From NCBI GenBank assembly GCA_021234535.1, contig CM037830.1:34828937-34892936 (forward strand): 64,000 nt of DNA, given 5' to 3'. Source of the stretch: Stichopus chloronotus. Its lineage: Eukaryota; Echinodermata; Holothuroidea; Aspidochirotida; Stichopodidae. Made by a program: the position numbers and the translations under genes. Of the stretch, positions 1 to 15,000 are shown piece after piece. Below the pieces are notes generated by a model. It did not search any database and was not told the DNA's origin. It saw only the letters and a program-made list of their open reading frames with translations. Positions within the stretch are counted from its first letter, which is position 1. Every line of letters begins with the position of its first letter.

Positions 1-3000
1 GCAAGTGTTGTTTCTTCAGTAGGGACAGTTGACACTACAGTGCTTTCTAGAGTACTTTCAAATGGTGTTTTTGTTTCTAATGAAGTAGTAATTATACCTG
101 TGGTCCCCTCTGTTGTTACAAATGTGGTTTCTTCAATAGGGACAGTTGACTTTACAGTACTTTCAATAGTGCTTTCAAATGGTGTTGTTGTTTTCAATGT
201 ACTTGTAGCTACACTTGTTGGCTCCTCTGTTGTTGCAAGTGTTGTTTCTTCAGTAGGGACAGTTGACACTACAGCACTTTCTACAGTACTTTCAAACGGT
301 GTTGTTTTCTCAGATGTAGTTGAAGTTATACTTGTTGTCTCTTCCGTTGTAAGAAGTGTTGTTTTTTTCGTTGGGATAGTTGATATAACAGTACTTTCTA
401 CAGTACTTTCAAATGGTGTTCCTGTTTCTAATGAAGTAGTAATTATACCTGTGGTCTCCTCTGTTGTTACAAATGTGGTTTCTTCAGTAGGGACAGTTGA
501 CTTTACAGTACTTTCAATAGTGCTTTCAAATGGTGTTGTTGTTTTCAATGTAGTTGTAGCTACACTTGTTGGCTCATCTGTTGTTGCAAGTGTTGTTTCT
601 TCAGTAGGGACAGTTGACACTACAGTGCTTTCTAGAGTACTTTCAAATGGTGTTTTTGTTTCTAATGAAGTAGTAATTATACCTGTGGTCCCCCCTGTTG
701 TTACAAATGTGGTTTCTTCAGTAGGGACAGTTGACTTTACAGTACTTTCAATGGTACTTTCAAATGGTGTTGTTGTTTTCAATGTAGTTGTAGCTACACT
801 TGTTGGCTCCTCTGTTGTTGCAAGTGTTGTTTCTTCAGTAGGGACAGTTGACACTACAGTGCTTTCTAGAGTACTTTCAAATGGTGTTTTTGTTTCTAAT
901 GAAGTAGTAATTATACCTGTGGTCCCCCCTGTTGTTACAAATGTGGTTTCTTCAGTAGGGACAGTTGACTTTACAGTACTTTCAATAGTGCTTTCAAATG
1001 GTGTTGTTATTTTCAATGTAGTTGTAGCTACACTTGTTGGCTCCTCTGTTGTTGCAAGTGTTGTTTCTTCAGTAGGGACAGTTGACACCACAGTACTTTC
1101 TACAGTACTTCCAATTGGTGTTCCTGTTTCTAATGAAGTAGTAATTATACCTTTGGTCTCCTCTGTTGGTACAAATGTGGTTTCTTCAGTAGGGACAGTT
1201 GACTTTACAGTACTTTCAATGGTACTTTCAAATGGTGTTGTTGTTTTCAATGTAGTTGTAGCTACACTTGTTGGTTCCTCTGTTGTTGCAAGTGTTGTTT
1301 CTTTAGTAGGGACAGTTGACACGACAGTGCTTTCTAAAGTACTTTCAAATGGTGTCCCTGTTTCTAATGAAGTAGTAATTATACCTTTGGTCTCCTCTGT
1401 TGGTACAAATGTGGTTTCTTCAGTAGGGACAGTTGACTTTACAGTACTTTCAATAGTGCTTTCAAATGGTGTTGTTGTTTTCAATGTAGTTGTAGCTACA
1501 GTTGTTGACTCCTCTGTTGTTGCAAGTGTTGTTTCTTCAGTAGGGACAGTTGATACTACAGTACTTTCTACAGTACTTTCAAATGGTGTTGTTTTCTCAG
1601 ATGTAGTTGAAGCTATACTTGTGGTCTCTTCGGTTGTCACAAGTGTTGTTTCTTTGGTAGGGATAGTTGATATAACAGCACTTGCTACAGTACTTTCAAA
1701 TGGTGTCCCTGTTTCTGATGAAGTAGTAATTATATCTGTGGTCTCCTCTGTCGTTACAAATGTGGTTTCTTCATTAGGGACAGTTGACTTTACAGTACTT
1801 TCAATGGTACTTTCAAATGGTGTTGTTGTTTTCAATGTAGTTGTAGCTACACTTGTTGGCTCCTCTGTTGTTGCAAGTGTTGTTTCTTCAGTAGGGACAG
1901 TTGACACTACAGCGCTTTCTAGAGTACTTTCAAATGGTGTTTTTGTTTCTAATGAAGTAGTAATTATACCTGTGGTCCCCCCTGTTGTTACAAATGTGGT
2001 TTCTTCAGTAGGGACAGTTGACTTTACAGTACTTTCAATAGTGCTTTCAAATGGTGTTGTTATTTTCAATGTAGTTGTAGCTACACTTGTTGGCTCCTCT
2101 GTTGTTGCAAGTGTTGTTTCTTCAGTAGAGACAGTTGACACCACAGTACTTTCTACAGTACTTTCAAATGGTGTTGTTTTCTCAGATGTAGTTGTAGTTA
2201 TACTTGTTGTCTCTTCCGTTGTAAGAAGTGTTGTTTCTTTGGTGGGGATAGTTGATATAACAGTACTTTCTACAGTACTTTCAAATGGTGTTCCTGTTTC
2301 TAATGAAGTAGTAACTATACTTGTGGTCTCCTCTGTTGTTACAAATGTACTTTTTTCAGTAGGGACAGTTGACTTTACAGTACTTTCAATCGTACTTTCA
2401 AATGGTGTTGTTGTTTTCAATGTAGTTGTAGCTACACTTGTTGGCTCCTCTGTTGTTGCAAGTGTTGTTTCTTCAGAAGGGACAGTTGACACGACAGTGC
2501 TTTCTAAAGTACTTTCAAATGGTGTTGGTTTCTCAGATGTAGATGTAGTTGTACTTATACTTCTTGTCTCTTCGGTTGTCACAAGTGTTGTTTCTTCAAT
2601 AGGGACAGATGACACTATAGTGCTTTCTAGAGTACTTTCAAATGGTGTTTTTGTTTCTAATGAAGTAGTAATTATAACTGTGGTCCACTCTGTTGTTACA
2701 AATGTCGTTTCTTCAGTAGGGACAGATGACTTTACAGTACTTTCAATAGTGCTTTCAAATGGTGTTGTTGTTTTCAATGTAGTTGTAGCTACACTTGTTG
2801 GCTCCTCTGTTGTTGCAAGTGTTGTTTCTTCAGTTGGGACAGTTGACACTACAGTGCTTTCTACAGTACTTTCAAATGTTGTTGTTTTCTCAGCTGTAGT
2901 TGTACTTATACTTGTTGTCTCTTCGGTTGTGACAAGTGTGGTCTTTTTGGTGGGGACAGTTGATATAACAGTACTTTCTTCAGTACTTCCAATTGGTGTT

Positions 3001-6000
3001 CCTGTTTCTAATGAAGTAGTAATTATACCTTTGGTCTCCTCTGTTGTTACAAATGTGGTTTCTTCAGTAGGGACAGTTGACTTTACAGTACTTTCAATGG
3101 TACTTTCAATTGGTGTTGTTGTTTTCAATGTAGTTGTAGCTACACTTGTTGGCGACTCTGTTGTTACAGAAGTGGTTTCTTCAGTAGGGACAGTTGTTTT
3201 TAAAGAACTTTTAATAGTACTTTCAAATGGTGTTATAGTTTCCAATGTAGTTGTAGCTAAACTTGTTTTTTCCAAAGTGGTACTCATTATGTCTGAAGTG
3301 GGAATGACAGTTGATGTTATTTGCACAACAGGAAGTGAAACTTTATCGGTGAAGTTTTTAGAAGCCTCTTTGTATGTAGGTGTCAAATCTTCAACTTTTT
3401 TAGTTGTGATTTCACTTGTGATTTCTTCCACGGGTATTGTTGTCATGGTAGTGCTTTCTTTAGTACTTTCAGATGGTGTTGTTCTTTTCGATGTAGTTAT
3501 AGATATACTGGTCTCCTCTGTTGTTACAAGTGTTGTTTCTTCAGTAGGGACAGTTGACACTACAGTGCTTTCTAAAGTACTTTCAAATGGTGTTCCTGTT
3601 TCTAATGAAGTAGTAATTATACCTGTGGTCTCCTCTGTTGTTACAAATGTGGTTTCTTCAGTAGGGACAGTTGACTTTACAGTACTTTCAATAGTGCTTT
3701 CAAATGGTGTTGTTGTTTTCAATGTAGTTGTAGCTACACTTGTTGACTCCTCTGTTGTTGCAAGTGTTGTTTCTTCAGTAGGGACAGTTGACACTACAGT
3801 GCTTTCTAGAGTACTTTCAAATGGTGTTTTTGTTTCTAATGAAGGAGTAATTATACCTGTGGTCCCCTCTGTTGTTACAAATGTGGTTTCTTCAATAGGG
3901 ACAGTTGACTTTACAGTACTTTCAATAGTGCTTTCAAACGGTGTTGTTGTTTTCAATGTAGTTGTAGCTACAATTGTTGGCTCCTCTGTTGCTGCAAGTG
4001 TTGTTTCTTCAGAAGGGACAATTGACACGACAGTGCTTTCCAAAGTACTTTCAAATGGTGTTGTTTTCTCAGATGAAGTTGTACTTATACTTGTTGTCTC
4101 TTCGGTTGTGACAAGTGTGGTTTTTTTGGTGGGGACAGTTGATATAACAGTACTTTCTTCAGTACTTTCAAATGGTGTTCCTGTTTCTAATGAAGTAGTA
4201 ATTATAACTGTGGTCTTCTCTGTTGTTACAAATGTGGTTTCTTCAGTAGGGACAGTTGACTTTACAGTACTTTCAATGGTACTTTCAAATGGTGTTGTTG
4301 TTTTCAATGTAGTTGTAGCTACACTTGTTGGCTCCTCTGTTGTTGCAAGTGTTGTTTCTTCAGTAGGGACAGTTGACACTACAGTGCTTTCTACAGCACT
4401 TTCAAATGGTGTTGTTTTCTCAGATGTAGTTGTACTTATACTTGTTTTCTCTTCGGTTGTGACAAGTGTGGTTTTTTTGGTGGGGACAGTTGATATAACA
4501 GTACTTTCTTCAGTACTTCCAATTGGTGTTCCTGTTTCTAATGAAGTAGTAATTATACCTGTGGTCTCCTCTGTTGTTACAAATGTGGTTTCTTCAGTAG
4601 GGACAGTTGACTTTACAGTACTTTCAATGGTACTTTCAAATGGTGTTGTTGTTTTCAATGTAGTTGTAGCTACACTTGTTGGCGACTCTGTTGTTACAAA
4701 AGTGGTTTCTTCAGTAGGGACAGTTGTTTTTAAAGAACTTTTAATAGTACTTTCAAATGGTGTTATCGTTTCCAATGTAGTTGTAGCTAAACTTGTTTTT
4801 TCCAAAGTGGTACTCATTATGTCCGAAGTGGGAATGACAGTTGATGTTATTTGCACAACAGGAAGTGAAACTTTATCGGTGAAGTTTTTAGAACCCTCTT
4901 TGTATGTAGGTGTCAAATCTTCGACTTTTTTAGTTGTGATTTCACTTGTGATTTCTTCCACGGGTATTGTTGTCATGGTAGTGCTTTCTTTAGAACTTTC
5001 AGATGGTGTTGTTCTTTTCGATGTAGTTATAGATATACTGGTCTCCTCTGTTGTTGCAAGTGTTGTTTCTTCAGTAGGGACAGTTGACACTACAGTGCTT
5101 TCTAAAGTACTTTCAAATGGTGTTCCTGTTTCTAATGAAGTAGTAATTATACCTGTGGTCTCCTCTGTTGTGACAAATGTGGTTTCTTCAATAGGGACAG
5201 TTGACTTTACAGTACTTTCAATGGTATTTTCAAATGGTGTTGTTGTTTTCAATGTAGTTGTAGCTACACTTGTTGGTTCCTCTGTTGTTGCAAGTGTTGT
5301 TTCTTTAGTAGGGACAGTTGACACGACAGTGCTTTCTAAAGTACTTTCAAATGGTGTCCCTGTTTCTAATGAAGTAGTAATTATACCTGTGGTCTCCTCT
5401 GTTGTGACAAATGTGGTTTCTTCAGTAGGGACAGTTGACTTTACAGTACTTTCAATAGTGCTTTCAAATGGTGTTGTTGTTTTCAATGTAGTTGTAGCTA
5501 CAGTTGTTGACTCCTCTGTTGTTGCAAGTGTTGTTTCTTCAGTAGGGACAGTTGATACTACAGTACTTTCTACAGTACTTTCAAATGGTGTTGTTTTCTC
5601 AGATGTAGTTGAAGCTATACTTGTGGTCTCTTCGGTTGTCACAAGTGTTGTTTCTTTGGTAGGGATAGTTGATATAACAGTACTTGCTACAGTACTTTCA
5701 AATGGTGTCCCTGTTTCTGATGAAGTAATAATTATATCTGTGGTCTCCTCTGTCGTTACAAATGTAGTTTTTTCAGTAGGGATATTTGACTTTACAGTAC
5801 TTTCAATAGTACTTTCAAATGGTGTTCTTGTTTTCAATGTAGTTGTAGCTACACTTGTTGGCTCCTCCGTTGTTTCAAGTGTTGTTTCTTCAGTAGGGAC
5901 AGTTGACACTACAGTACTTTCTAAAGTACTTTCAAATGGTGTTGTTTTCTCAGATGTAGTTCTACTTATACTTGTTGTCTCTTCCGTTGTGACAAGTGTG

Positions 6001-9000
6001 GTTTTTTTGGTGGGGACAGTTGATATAACAGTACTTTCTTCAGTACTTTCAAATGGTGTCCCTGTTTCTAATGAAGTAGTAATTATACCTGTGGTCTCCT
6101 CTGTCATTACAAATGTAGTTTTTTCAGTAGGGACAGTTGACTCTACAGTACTTTCAATGGTACTTTCAAATGGTGTTGTTGTTTTCAATGTAGTTGTAGC
6201 TACACTTGTTGGCTCGTCTGTTGTTGCAAGTGTTGTTTCTTCAGTAGGGACAGTTGACACTACAGCACTTTCTACAGTACTTTCAAACGGTGTTGTTTTC
6301 TCAGATGTAGTTGAAGTTATACTTGTTGTCTCTTCCGTTGTAAGAAGTGTTGTTTTTTTGGTTGGGATAGTAGATATAACAGTACTTTCTATAGTACTTT
6401 CAAATGGTGTTCCTGTTTCTAATGAAGTAGTAATTATACCTGTGGTCTCCTCTTGTGTGACAAATGTGGTTTCTTCAGTAGGGACAGATGACTTTACAGT
6501 ACTTTCAATGGTACTTTCAAATGGTGTTGTTGTTTTCAATGTAGTTGTAGCTACACTTGTTGGCTCCTCTGTTGTTACAAGTGTTGTTTCTTCAGTAGGG
6601 ACAGTTAACACTACAGTACTTTCTACAGTACTTTCAAACGGTGTTGTTTTCTCAGATGTAGTTGAAGTTATACTTGTGGTCTCTTCGGTTGTAAGAAGTG
6701 TTGTTTCTTTGGTGGGGATTGTTGATATAACAGTACTTTCTACAGTACTTTCAAATGGTGTTCCTGTTTCTAATGAAGTAGTAATTATACCTGTGGTCTC
6801 CTCTGTTGTTACAAATGTGGTTTCTTCAGTAGGGACAGATGACTTTACAGTACTTTCAATGGTACTTTCAAATGGTGTTGTTGTTTTCAATGTAGTTGTA
6901 GCTACACTTGTTGGCTCCTCTGTTGTTGCAAGTGTTGTTTCTTCAGTAGGGACAGTTGACACTACAGTGCTTTCTAGAGTACATTCAAATGGTGTTTTTG
7001 TTTCTAATGAAGTAGTAATTATACCTGTGGTCCCCTCTGTTGTTACAAATGTGGTTTCTTCAATAGGGACAGTTGACTTTACAGTACTTTCAATAGTGCT
7101 TTCAAATGGTGTTGTTATTTTCAATGTAGTTGTAGCTACACTTGTTGGCTCCTCTGTTGTTGCAAGTGTTGTTTCTTCAGTAGGGACAGTTGACACCACA
7201 GCACTTTCTACAGTACTTTCAAATGGTGTTGTTTTCTCAGATGTAGTTGTAGTTATACTTGTTGTCTCTTCCGTTGTAAGAAGTGTTGTTTCTTTGGTGG
7301 GGATAGTTGATATAACAGTACTTTCTACAGTACTTTCAAATGGTGTTCCTGTTTCTAAAGAAGTAGTAACTATACTTGTGGTCTCCTCTGTTGTTACAAA
7401 TGTACTTTTTTCAGTAGGGACAGTTGACTTTACAGTACTTTCAATCGTACTTTCAAATGGTGTTGTTGTTTTCAATGTAGTTGTAGCTACACTTGTTGGC
7501 TCCTCTGTTGTTGCAAGTGTTGTTTCTTCAGAAGGGACAGTTGACACGACAGTGCTTTCTAAAGTACTTTCAAATGGTGTTGTTTTCTCAGATGTAGATG
7601 TAGTTGTACTTATACTTCTTGTCTCTTCGGTTGTCACAAGTGTTGTTTCTTCAGTAGGGACAGATGACACTATAGTGCTTTCTAGAGTACTTTCAAATGG
7701 TGTTTTTGTTTCTAATGAAGTAGGAATTATAACTGTGGTCCCCTCTGTTGTTACAAATGTCGTTTCTTCAGTAGGGACAGATGACTTTACAGTACTTTCA
7801 ATAGTGCTTTCAAATGGTGTTGTTGTTTTCAATGTAGTTGTAGCTACACTTGTTGGCTTCTCTGTTGTTGCAAGTGTTGTTTCTTTAGTTGGGACAGTTG
7901 ACACTACAGTGCTTTCTACAGTACTTTCAAATGTTGTTGTTTTCTCAGCTGTAGTTGTACTTATACTTGTTGTCTCTTCGGTTGTGACAAGTGTGGTCTT
8001 TTTGGTGGGGACAGTTGATATAACAGTACTTTCTTCAGTACTTCCAATTGGTGTTCCTGTTTCTAATGAAGTAGTAATTATACCTGTGGTCTCCTCTGTT
8101 GTTACAAATGTGGTTTCTTCAGCAGGGACAGTTGACTTTACAGTACTTTCAATGGTACTTTCAAATGGTGTTGTTGTTTTCAATGTAGTTGTAGCTACAC
8201 TTGTTGGCTCCTCTGTTGTTGCAAGTGTTGTTTCTTCAGTAGGGACAGTTGACACTACAGTGCTTTCTAGAGTACTTTCAAATGGTGTTTTTGTTTCTAA
8301 TGAAGTAGTAATTATACCTGTGGTCCCCCCTGTTGTTACAAATGTGGTTTCTTCAGTAGGGACAGTTGACTTTACAGTACTTTCAATGGTACTTTCAAAT
8401 GGTGTTGTTGTTTTCAATGTAGTTGTAGCTACACTTGTTGGCTCCTCTGTTGTTGCAAGTGTTGTTTCTTCAGTAGGGACAGTTGACACTACAGTGCTTT
8501 CTAGAGTACTTTCAAATGGTGTTTTTGTTTCTAATGAAGTAGTAATTATACCTGTGGTCCCCCCTGTTGTTACAAATGTGGTTTCTTCAGTAGGGACAGT
8601 TGACTTTACAGTACTTTCAATAGTGCTTTCAAATGGTGTTGTTATTTTCAATGTAGTTGTAGCTACACTTGTTGGCTCCTCTGTTGTTGCAAGTGTTGTT
8701 TCTTCAGTAGGGACAGTTGACACCACAGTACTTTCTACAGTACTTTCAAATGGTGTTGTTTTCTCAGATGTAGTTGTAGTTATACTTGTTGTCTCTTCCG
8801 TTGTAAGAAGTGTTGTTTCTTTGGTGGGGATAGTTGATATAACAGTACTTTCTACAGTACTTTCAAATGGTGTTCCTGTTTCTAATGAAGTAGTAACTAT
8901 ACTTGTGGTCTCCTCTGTTGTTACAAATGTACTTTTTTCAGTAGGGACAGTTGACTTTACAGTACTTTCAATCGTACTTTCAAATGGTGTTGTTGTTTTC

Positions 9001-12000
9001 AATGTAGTTGTAGCTACACTTGTTGGCTCCTCTGTTGTTGCAAGTGTTGTTTCTTCAGAAGGGACAGTTGACACGACAGTGCTTTCTAAAGTACTTTCAA
9101 ATGGTGTTGTTTTCTCAGATGTAGATGTAGTTGTACTTATACTTCTTGTCTCTTCGGTTGTCACAAGTGTTGTTTCTTCAGTAGGGACAGATGACACTAT
9201 AGTGCTTTCTAGAGTACTTTCAAATGGTGTTTTTGTTTCTAATGAAGTAGTAATTATAACTGTGGTCCCCTCTGTTGTTACAAATGTCGTTTCTTCAGTA
9301 GGGACAGATGACTTTACAGTACTTTCAATAGTGCTTTCAAATGGTGTTGTTGTTTTCAATGTAGTTGTAGCTACACTTGTTGGCTCCTCTGTTGTTGCAA
9401 GTGTTGTTTCTTCAGTTGGGACAGTTGACACTACAGTGCTTTCTACAGTACTTTCAAATGGTGTTGTTTTCTCAGCTGTAGTTGTACTTATACTTGTTGT
9501 CTCTTCGGTTGTGACAAGTGTGGTCTTTTTGGTGGGGACAGTTGATATAACAGTACTTTCTTCAGTACTTCCAATTGGTGTTCCTGTTTCTAATGAAGTA
9601 GTAATTATACCTGTGGTCTCCTCTGTTGTTACAAATGTGGTTTCTTCAGTAGGGACAGTTGACTTTACAGTACTTTCAATGGTACTTTCAAATGGTGTTG
9701 TTGTTTTCAATGTAGTTGTAGCTACACTTGTTGGCGACTCTGTTGTTACAAAAGTGGTTTCTTCAGTAGGGACAGTTGTTTTTAAAGAACTTTTAATAGT
9801 ACTTTCAAATGGTGTTATCGTTTCCAATGTAGTTGTAGCTAAACTTGTTTTATCCAAAGTGGTACTCATTATGTCTGAAGTGGGAATGACAGTTGATGTT
9901 ATTTGCACAACAGGAAGTGAAACTTTATCGGTGAAGTTTTTAGAAGCCTCTTTGTATGTAGGTGTCAAATCTTCGACTTTTTTAGTTGTGATTTCACTTG
10001 TGATTTCTTCCACGGGTATTGTTGTCATGGTAGTGCTTTCTTTAGTACTTTCAGATGGTGTTGTTCTTTTCGATGTAGTTATAGATATACTGGTCTCCTC
10101 TGTTGTTACAAGTGTTGTTTCTTCAGTAGGGACAGTTGACACTACAGTGCTTTCTAAAGTACTTTCAAATGGTGTTCCTGTTTCTAATGAAGTAGTAATT
10201 ATACCTGTGGTCTCCTCTGTTGTTACAAATGTGGTTTCTTCAATAGGGACAGTTGACTTTACAGTACTTTCAATAGTGCTTTCAAATGGTGTTGTTGTTT
10301 TCAATGTACTTGTAGCTACACTTGTTGGCTCCTCTGTTGTTGCAAGTGTTGTTTCTTCAGTAGGGACAGTTGACACTACAGCACTTTCTACAGTACTTTC
10401 AAACGGTGTTGTTTTCTCAGATGTAGTTGAAGTTATACTTGTTGTCTCTTCCGTTGTAAGAAGTGTTGTTTTTTTGGTTGGGATAGTAGATATAACAGTA
10501 CTTTCTACAGTACTTTCAAATGGTGTTCCTGTTTCTAATGAAGTAGTAATTATACCTGTGGTCCCCTCTGTTGTTACAAATGTGGTTTCTTCAATAGGGA
10601 CAGTTGACTTTACAGTACTTTCAATAGTGCTTTCAAATGGTGTTGTTATTTTCAATGTAGTTGTACCTACACTTGTTGGCTCCTCTGTTGTTGCAAGTGT
10701 TGTTTCTTCAGTAGGGACAGTTGACACCACAGTACTTTCTACAGTACTTTCAAATGGTGTTGTTTTCTCAGATGTAGTTGTAGTTATACTTGTTGTCTCT
10801 TCCGTTGTAAGAAGTGTTGTTTCTTTGGTGGGGATAGTTGATATAACAGTACTTTCTACAGTACTTTCAAATGGTGTTCCTGTTTCTAATGAAGTAGTAA
10901 CTATACATGTGGTCTCCTCTGTTGTTACAAATGTACTTTTTTCAGTAGGGACAGTTGACTTTACAGTACTTTCAATCGTACTTTCAAATGGTGTTGTTGT
11001 TTTCAATGTAGTTGTAGCTACACTTGTTGGCTCCTCTGTTGTTGCAAGTGTTGTTTCTTCAGAAGGGACAGTTGACACGACAGTGCTTTCTAAAGTACTT
11101 TCAAATGGTGTTGGTTTCTCAGATGTAGATGTAGTTGTACTTATACTTCTTGTCTCTTCGGTTGTCACAAGTGTTGTTTCTTCAGTAGGGACAGATGACA
11201 CTATAGTGCTTTCTAGAGTACTTTCAAATGGTGTTTTTGTTTCTAATGAAGTAGTAATTATAACTGTGGTCCCCTCTGTTGTTACAAATGTCGTTTCTTC
11301 AGTAGGGACAGATGACTTTACAGTACTTTCAATAGTGCTTTCAAATGGTGTTGTTGTTTTCAATGTAGTTGTAGCTACACTTGTTGGCTCCTCTGTTGTT
11401 GCAAGTGTTGTTTCTTCAGTTGGGACAGTTGACACTACAGTGCTTTCTACAGTACTTTCAAATGTTGTTGTTTTCTCAGCTGTAGTTGTACTTATACTTG
11501 TTGTCTCTTCGGTTGTGACAAGTGTGGTCTTTTTGGTGGGGACAGTTGATATAACAGTACTTTCTTCAGTACTTCCAATTGGTGTTCCTGTTTCTAATGA
11601 AGTAGTAATTATACCTGTGGTCTCCTCTGTTGTTACAAATGTGGTTTCTTCAGTAGGGACAGTTGACTTTACAGTACTTTCAATGGTACTTTCAAATGGT
11701 GTTGTTGTTTTCAATGTAGTTGTAGCTACACTTGTTGGCTCCTCTGTTGTTGCAAGTGTTGTTTCTTCAGTAGGGACAGTTGACACTACAGTGCTTTCTA
11801 GAGTACTTTCAAATGGTGTTTTTGTTTCTAATGAAGTAGTAATTATACCTGTGGTCCCCCCTGTTGTTACAAATGTGGTTTCTTCAGTAGGGACAGTTGA
11901 CTTTACAGTACTTTCAATGGTACTTTCAAATGGTGTTGTTGTTTTCAATGTAGTTGTAGCTACACTTGTTGGCTCCTCTGTTGTTGCAAGTGTTGTTTCT

Positions 12001-15000
12001 TCAGTAGGGACAGTTGACACTACAGTGCTTTCTAGAGTACTTTCAAATGGTGTTTTTGTTTCTAATGAAGTAGTAATTATACCTGTGGTCCCCCCTGTTG
12101 TTACAAATGTGGTTTCTTCAGTAGGGACAGTTGACTTTACAGTACTTTCAATAGTGCTTTCAAATGGTGTTGTTATTTTCAATGTAGTTGTACCTACACT
12201 TGTTGGCTCCTCTGTTGTTGCAAGTGTTGTTTCTTCAGTAGGGACAGTTGACACCAGAGTACTTTCTACAGTACTTTCAAATGGTGTTGTTTTCTCAGAT
12301 GTAGTTGTAGTTATACTTGTTGTCTCTTCCGTTGTAAGAAGTGTTGTTTCTTTGGTGGGGATAGTTGATATAACAGTACTTTCTACAGTACTTTCAAATG
12401 GTGTTCCTGTTTCTAATGAAGTAGTAACTATACTTGTGGTCTCCTCTGTCATTACAAATGTACTTTTTTCAGTAGGGACAGTTGACTTTACAGTACTTTC
12501 AATCGTACTTTCAAATGGTGTTCTTGCTTTCAATGTAGTTGTAGCTACACTTGTTGGCTCCTCTGTTGTTGCAAGTGTTGTTTCTTCAGAAGGGACAGTT
12601 GACACGACAGTGCTTTCTAAAGTACTTTCAAACGGTGTTGGTTTCTCAGATGTAGATGTAGTTGTACTTATACTTCTTGTCTCTTCGGTTGTCACAAGTG
12701 TTGTTTCTTCAGTAGGGACAGATGACACTATAGTGCTTTCTAGAGTACTTTCAAATGGTGTTTTTGTTTCTAATGAAGTAGTAATTATAACTGTGGTCCC
12801 CTCTGTTGTTACAAATGTCGTTTCTTCAGTAGGGACAGATGACTTTACAGTACTTTCAATAGTGCTTTCAAATGGTGTTGTTGTTTTCAATGTAGTTGTA
12901 GCTACACTTGTTGGCTCCTCTGTTGTTGCAAGTGTTGTTTCTTCAGTTGGGACAGTTGACACTACAGTGCTTTCTACAGTACTTTCAAATGTTGTTGTTT
13001 TCTCAGCTGTAGTTGTACTTATACTTGTTGTCTCTTCGGTTGTGACAAGTGTGGTCTTTTTGGTGGGGACAGTTGATATAACAGTACTTTCTTCAGTACT
13101 TCCAATTGGTGTTCCTGTTTCTAATGAAGTAGTAATTATACCTGTGGTCTCCTCTGTTGTTACAAATGTGGTTTCTTCAGTAGGGACAGTTGACTTTACA
13201 GTATTTTCAATGGTACTTTCAAATGGTGTTGTTGTTTTCAATGTCGTTGTAGCTACACTTGTTGGCGACTCTGTTGTTACAAAAGTGGTTTCTTCAGTAG
13301 GGACAGTTGTTTTTAAAGAACTTTTAATAGTACTTTCAAATGGTGTTATCGTTTCCAATGTAGTTGTAGCTAAACTTGTTTTTTCCAAAGTGGTACTCAT
13401 TATGTCTGAAGTGGGAATGACAGTTGATGTTATTTGCACAACAGGAAGTGAAACTTTATCGGTGAAGTTTTTAGAAGCCTCTTTGTATGTAGGTGTCAAA
13501 TCTTCGACTTTTTTAGTTGTGATTTCACTTGTGATTTCTTCCACGGGTATTGTTGTCATGGTAGTGCTTTCTTTAGTACTTTCAGATGGTGTTGTTCTTT
13601 TCGATGTAGTTATAGATATACTGGTCTCCTCTGTTGTTACAAGTGTTGTTTCTTCAGTAGGGACAGTTGACACTACAGTGCTTTCTAAAGTACTTTCAAA
13701 TGGTGGTCCTGTTTCTAATGAAGTAGTAATTATACCTGTGGTCTCCTCTGTTGTGGCAAATGTGGTTTCTTCAGTAGGGACAGTTGACTTTACAGTACTT
13801 TCAATAGTGCTTTCAAATGGTGTTGTTGTTTTCAATGTAGTTGTAGCTACACTTGTTGACTCCTCTGTTGTTGCAAGTGTTGTTTCTTCAGTAGGGACAG
13901 TTGACACTACAGTACTTTCTACAGTACTTTCAAATGGTGTTGGTTTCTCAAATGTAGTTGTACTTATAATTGTTATTTCTTCGGTAGTCACAAGTGTGGT
14001 TTCTTTGGTAGGGATACTTGATGTAACAGTACTTTCTACAGTACTTTCAAATGGTGTCCCTGTTTCTGATGAAGTAGTAATTATACCTGTGGTCTCCTCT
14101 GTCGTTACAAATGTAGTTTTTTCAGTAGGGATAGTTGACTTTACAGTACTTTCAATAGTACTTTCAAATGGTGTTGTTGTTTTCAATGTAGTTGTAGCTA
14201 CACTTGTTGGCTCCTCTGTTGTTTCAAGTGTTGTTTCTTCAGTAGGGACAGTTGACACTACAGTACTTTCTAAAGTACTTTCAAATGGTGTTGTTTTCTC
14301 AGATGTAGTTCTACTTATACTTGTTGTCTCTTCCGTTGTGACAAGTGTGGTTTTTTTGGTGGGGACAGTTGATATAACAGTACTTTCTAAAGTACTTTCA
14401 AATGGTGTCCCTGTTTCTAATGAAGTAGTAATTATACCTGTGGTCTCCTCTGTCATTACAAATGTAGTTTTTTCAGTAGGGACAGTTGACTTTACAGTAC
14501 TTTCAATGGTACTTTCAAATGGTGTTGTTGTTTTCAATGTAGTTGTAGCTACACTTGTTGGCTCGTCTGTTGTTGCAAGTGTTGTTTCTTCAGTAGGGAC
14601 AGTTGACACTACAGTGCTTTCTAGAGTACTTTCAAATGGTGTTTTTGTTTCTAATGAAGTAGTAATTATACCTGTGGTCCCCTCTGTTGTTACAAATGTG
14701 GTTTCTTCAATAGGGACAGTTGACTTTACAGTACTTTCAATAGTGCTTTCAAATGGTGTTGTTGTTTTCAATGTAGTTGTAGCTACACTTGTTGGCTTCT
14801 CTGTTGTTGCAAGTGTTGTTTCTTCAGTTGGGACAGTTGACACTACAGTGCTTTCTACAGTACTTTCAAATGTTGTTGTTTTCTCAGCTGCAGTTGTACT
14901 TATACTTGTTGTCTCTTCGGTTGTGACAAGTGTGGTCTTTTTGGTGGGGACACTTGACATAACAGTACTTTCTTCAGTACTTCCAATTGGAGTTCCTGTT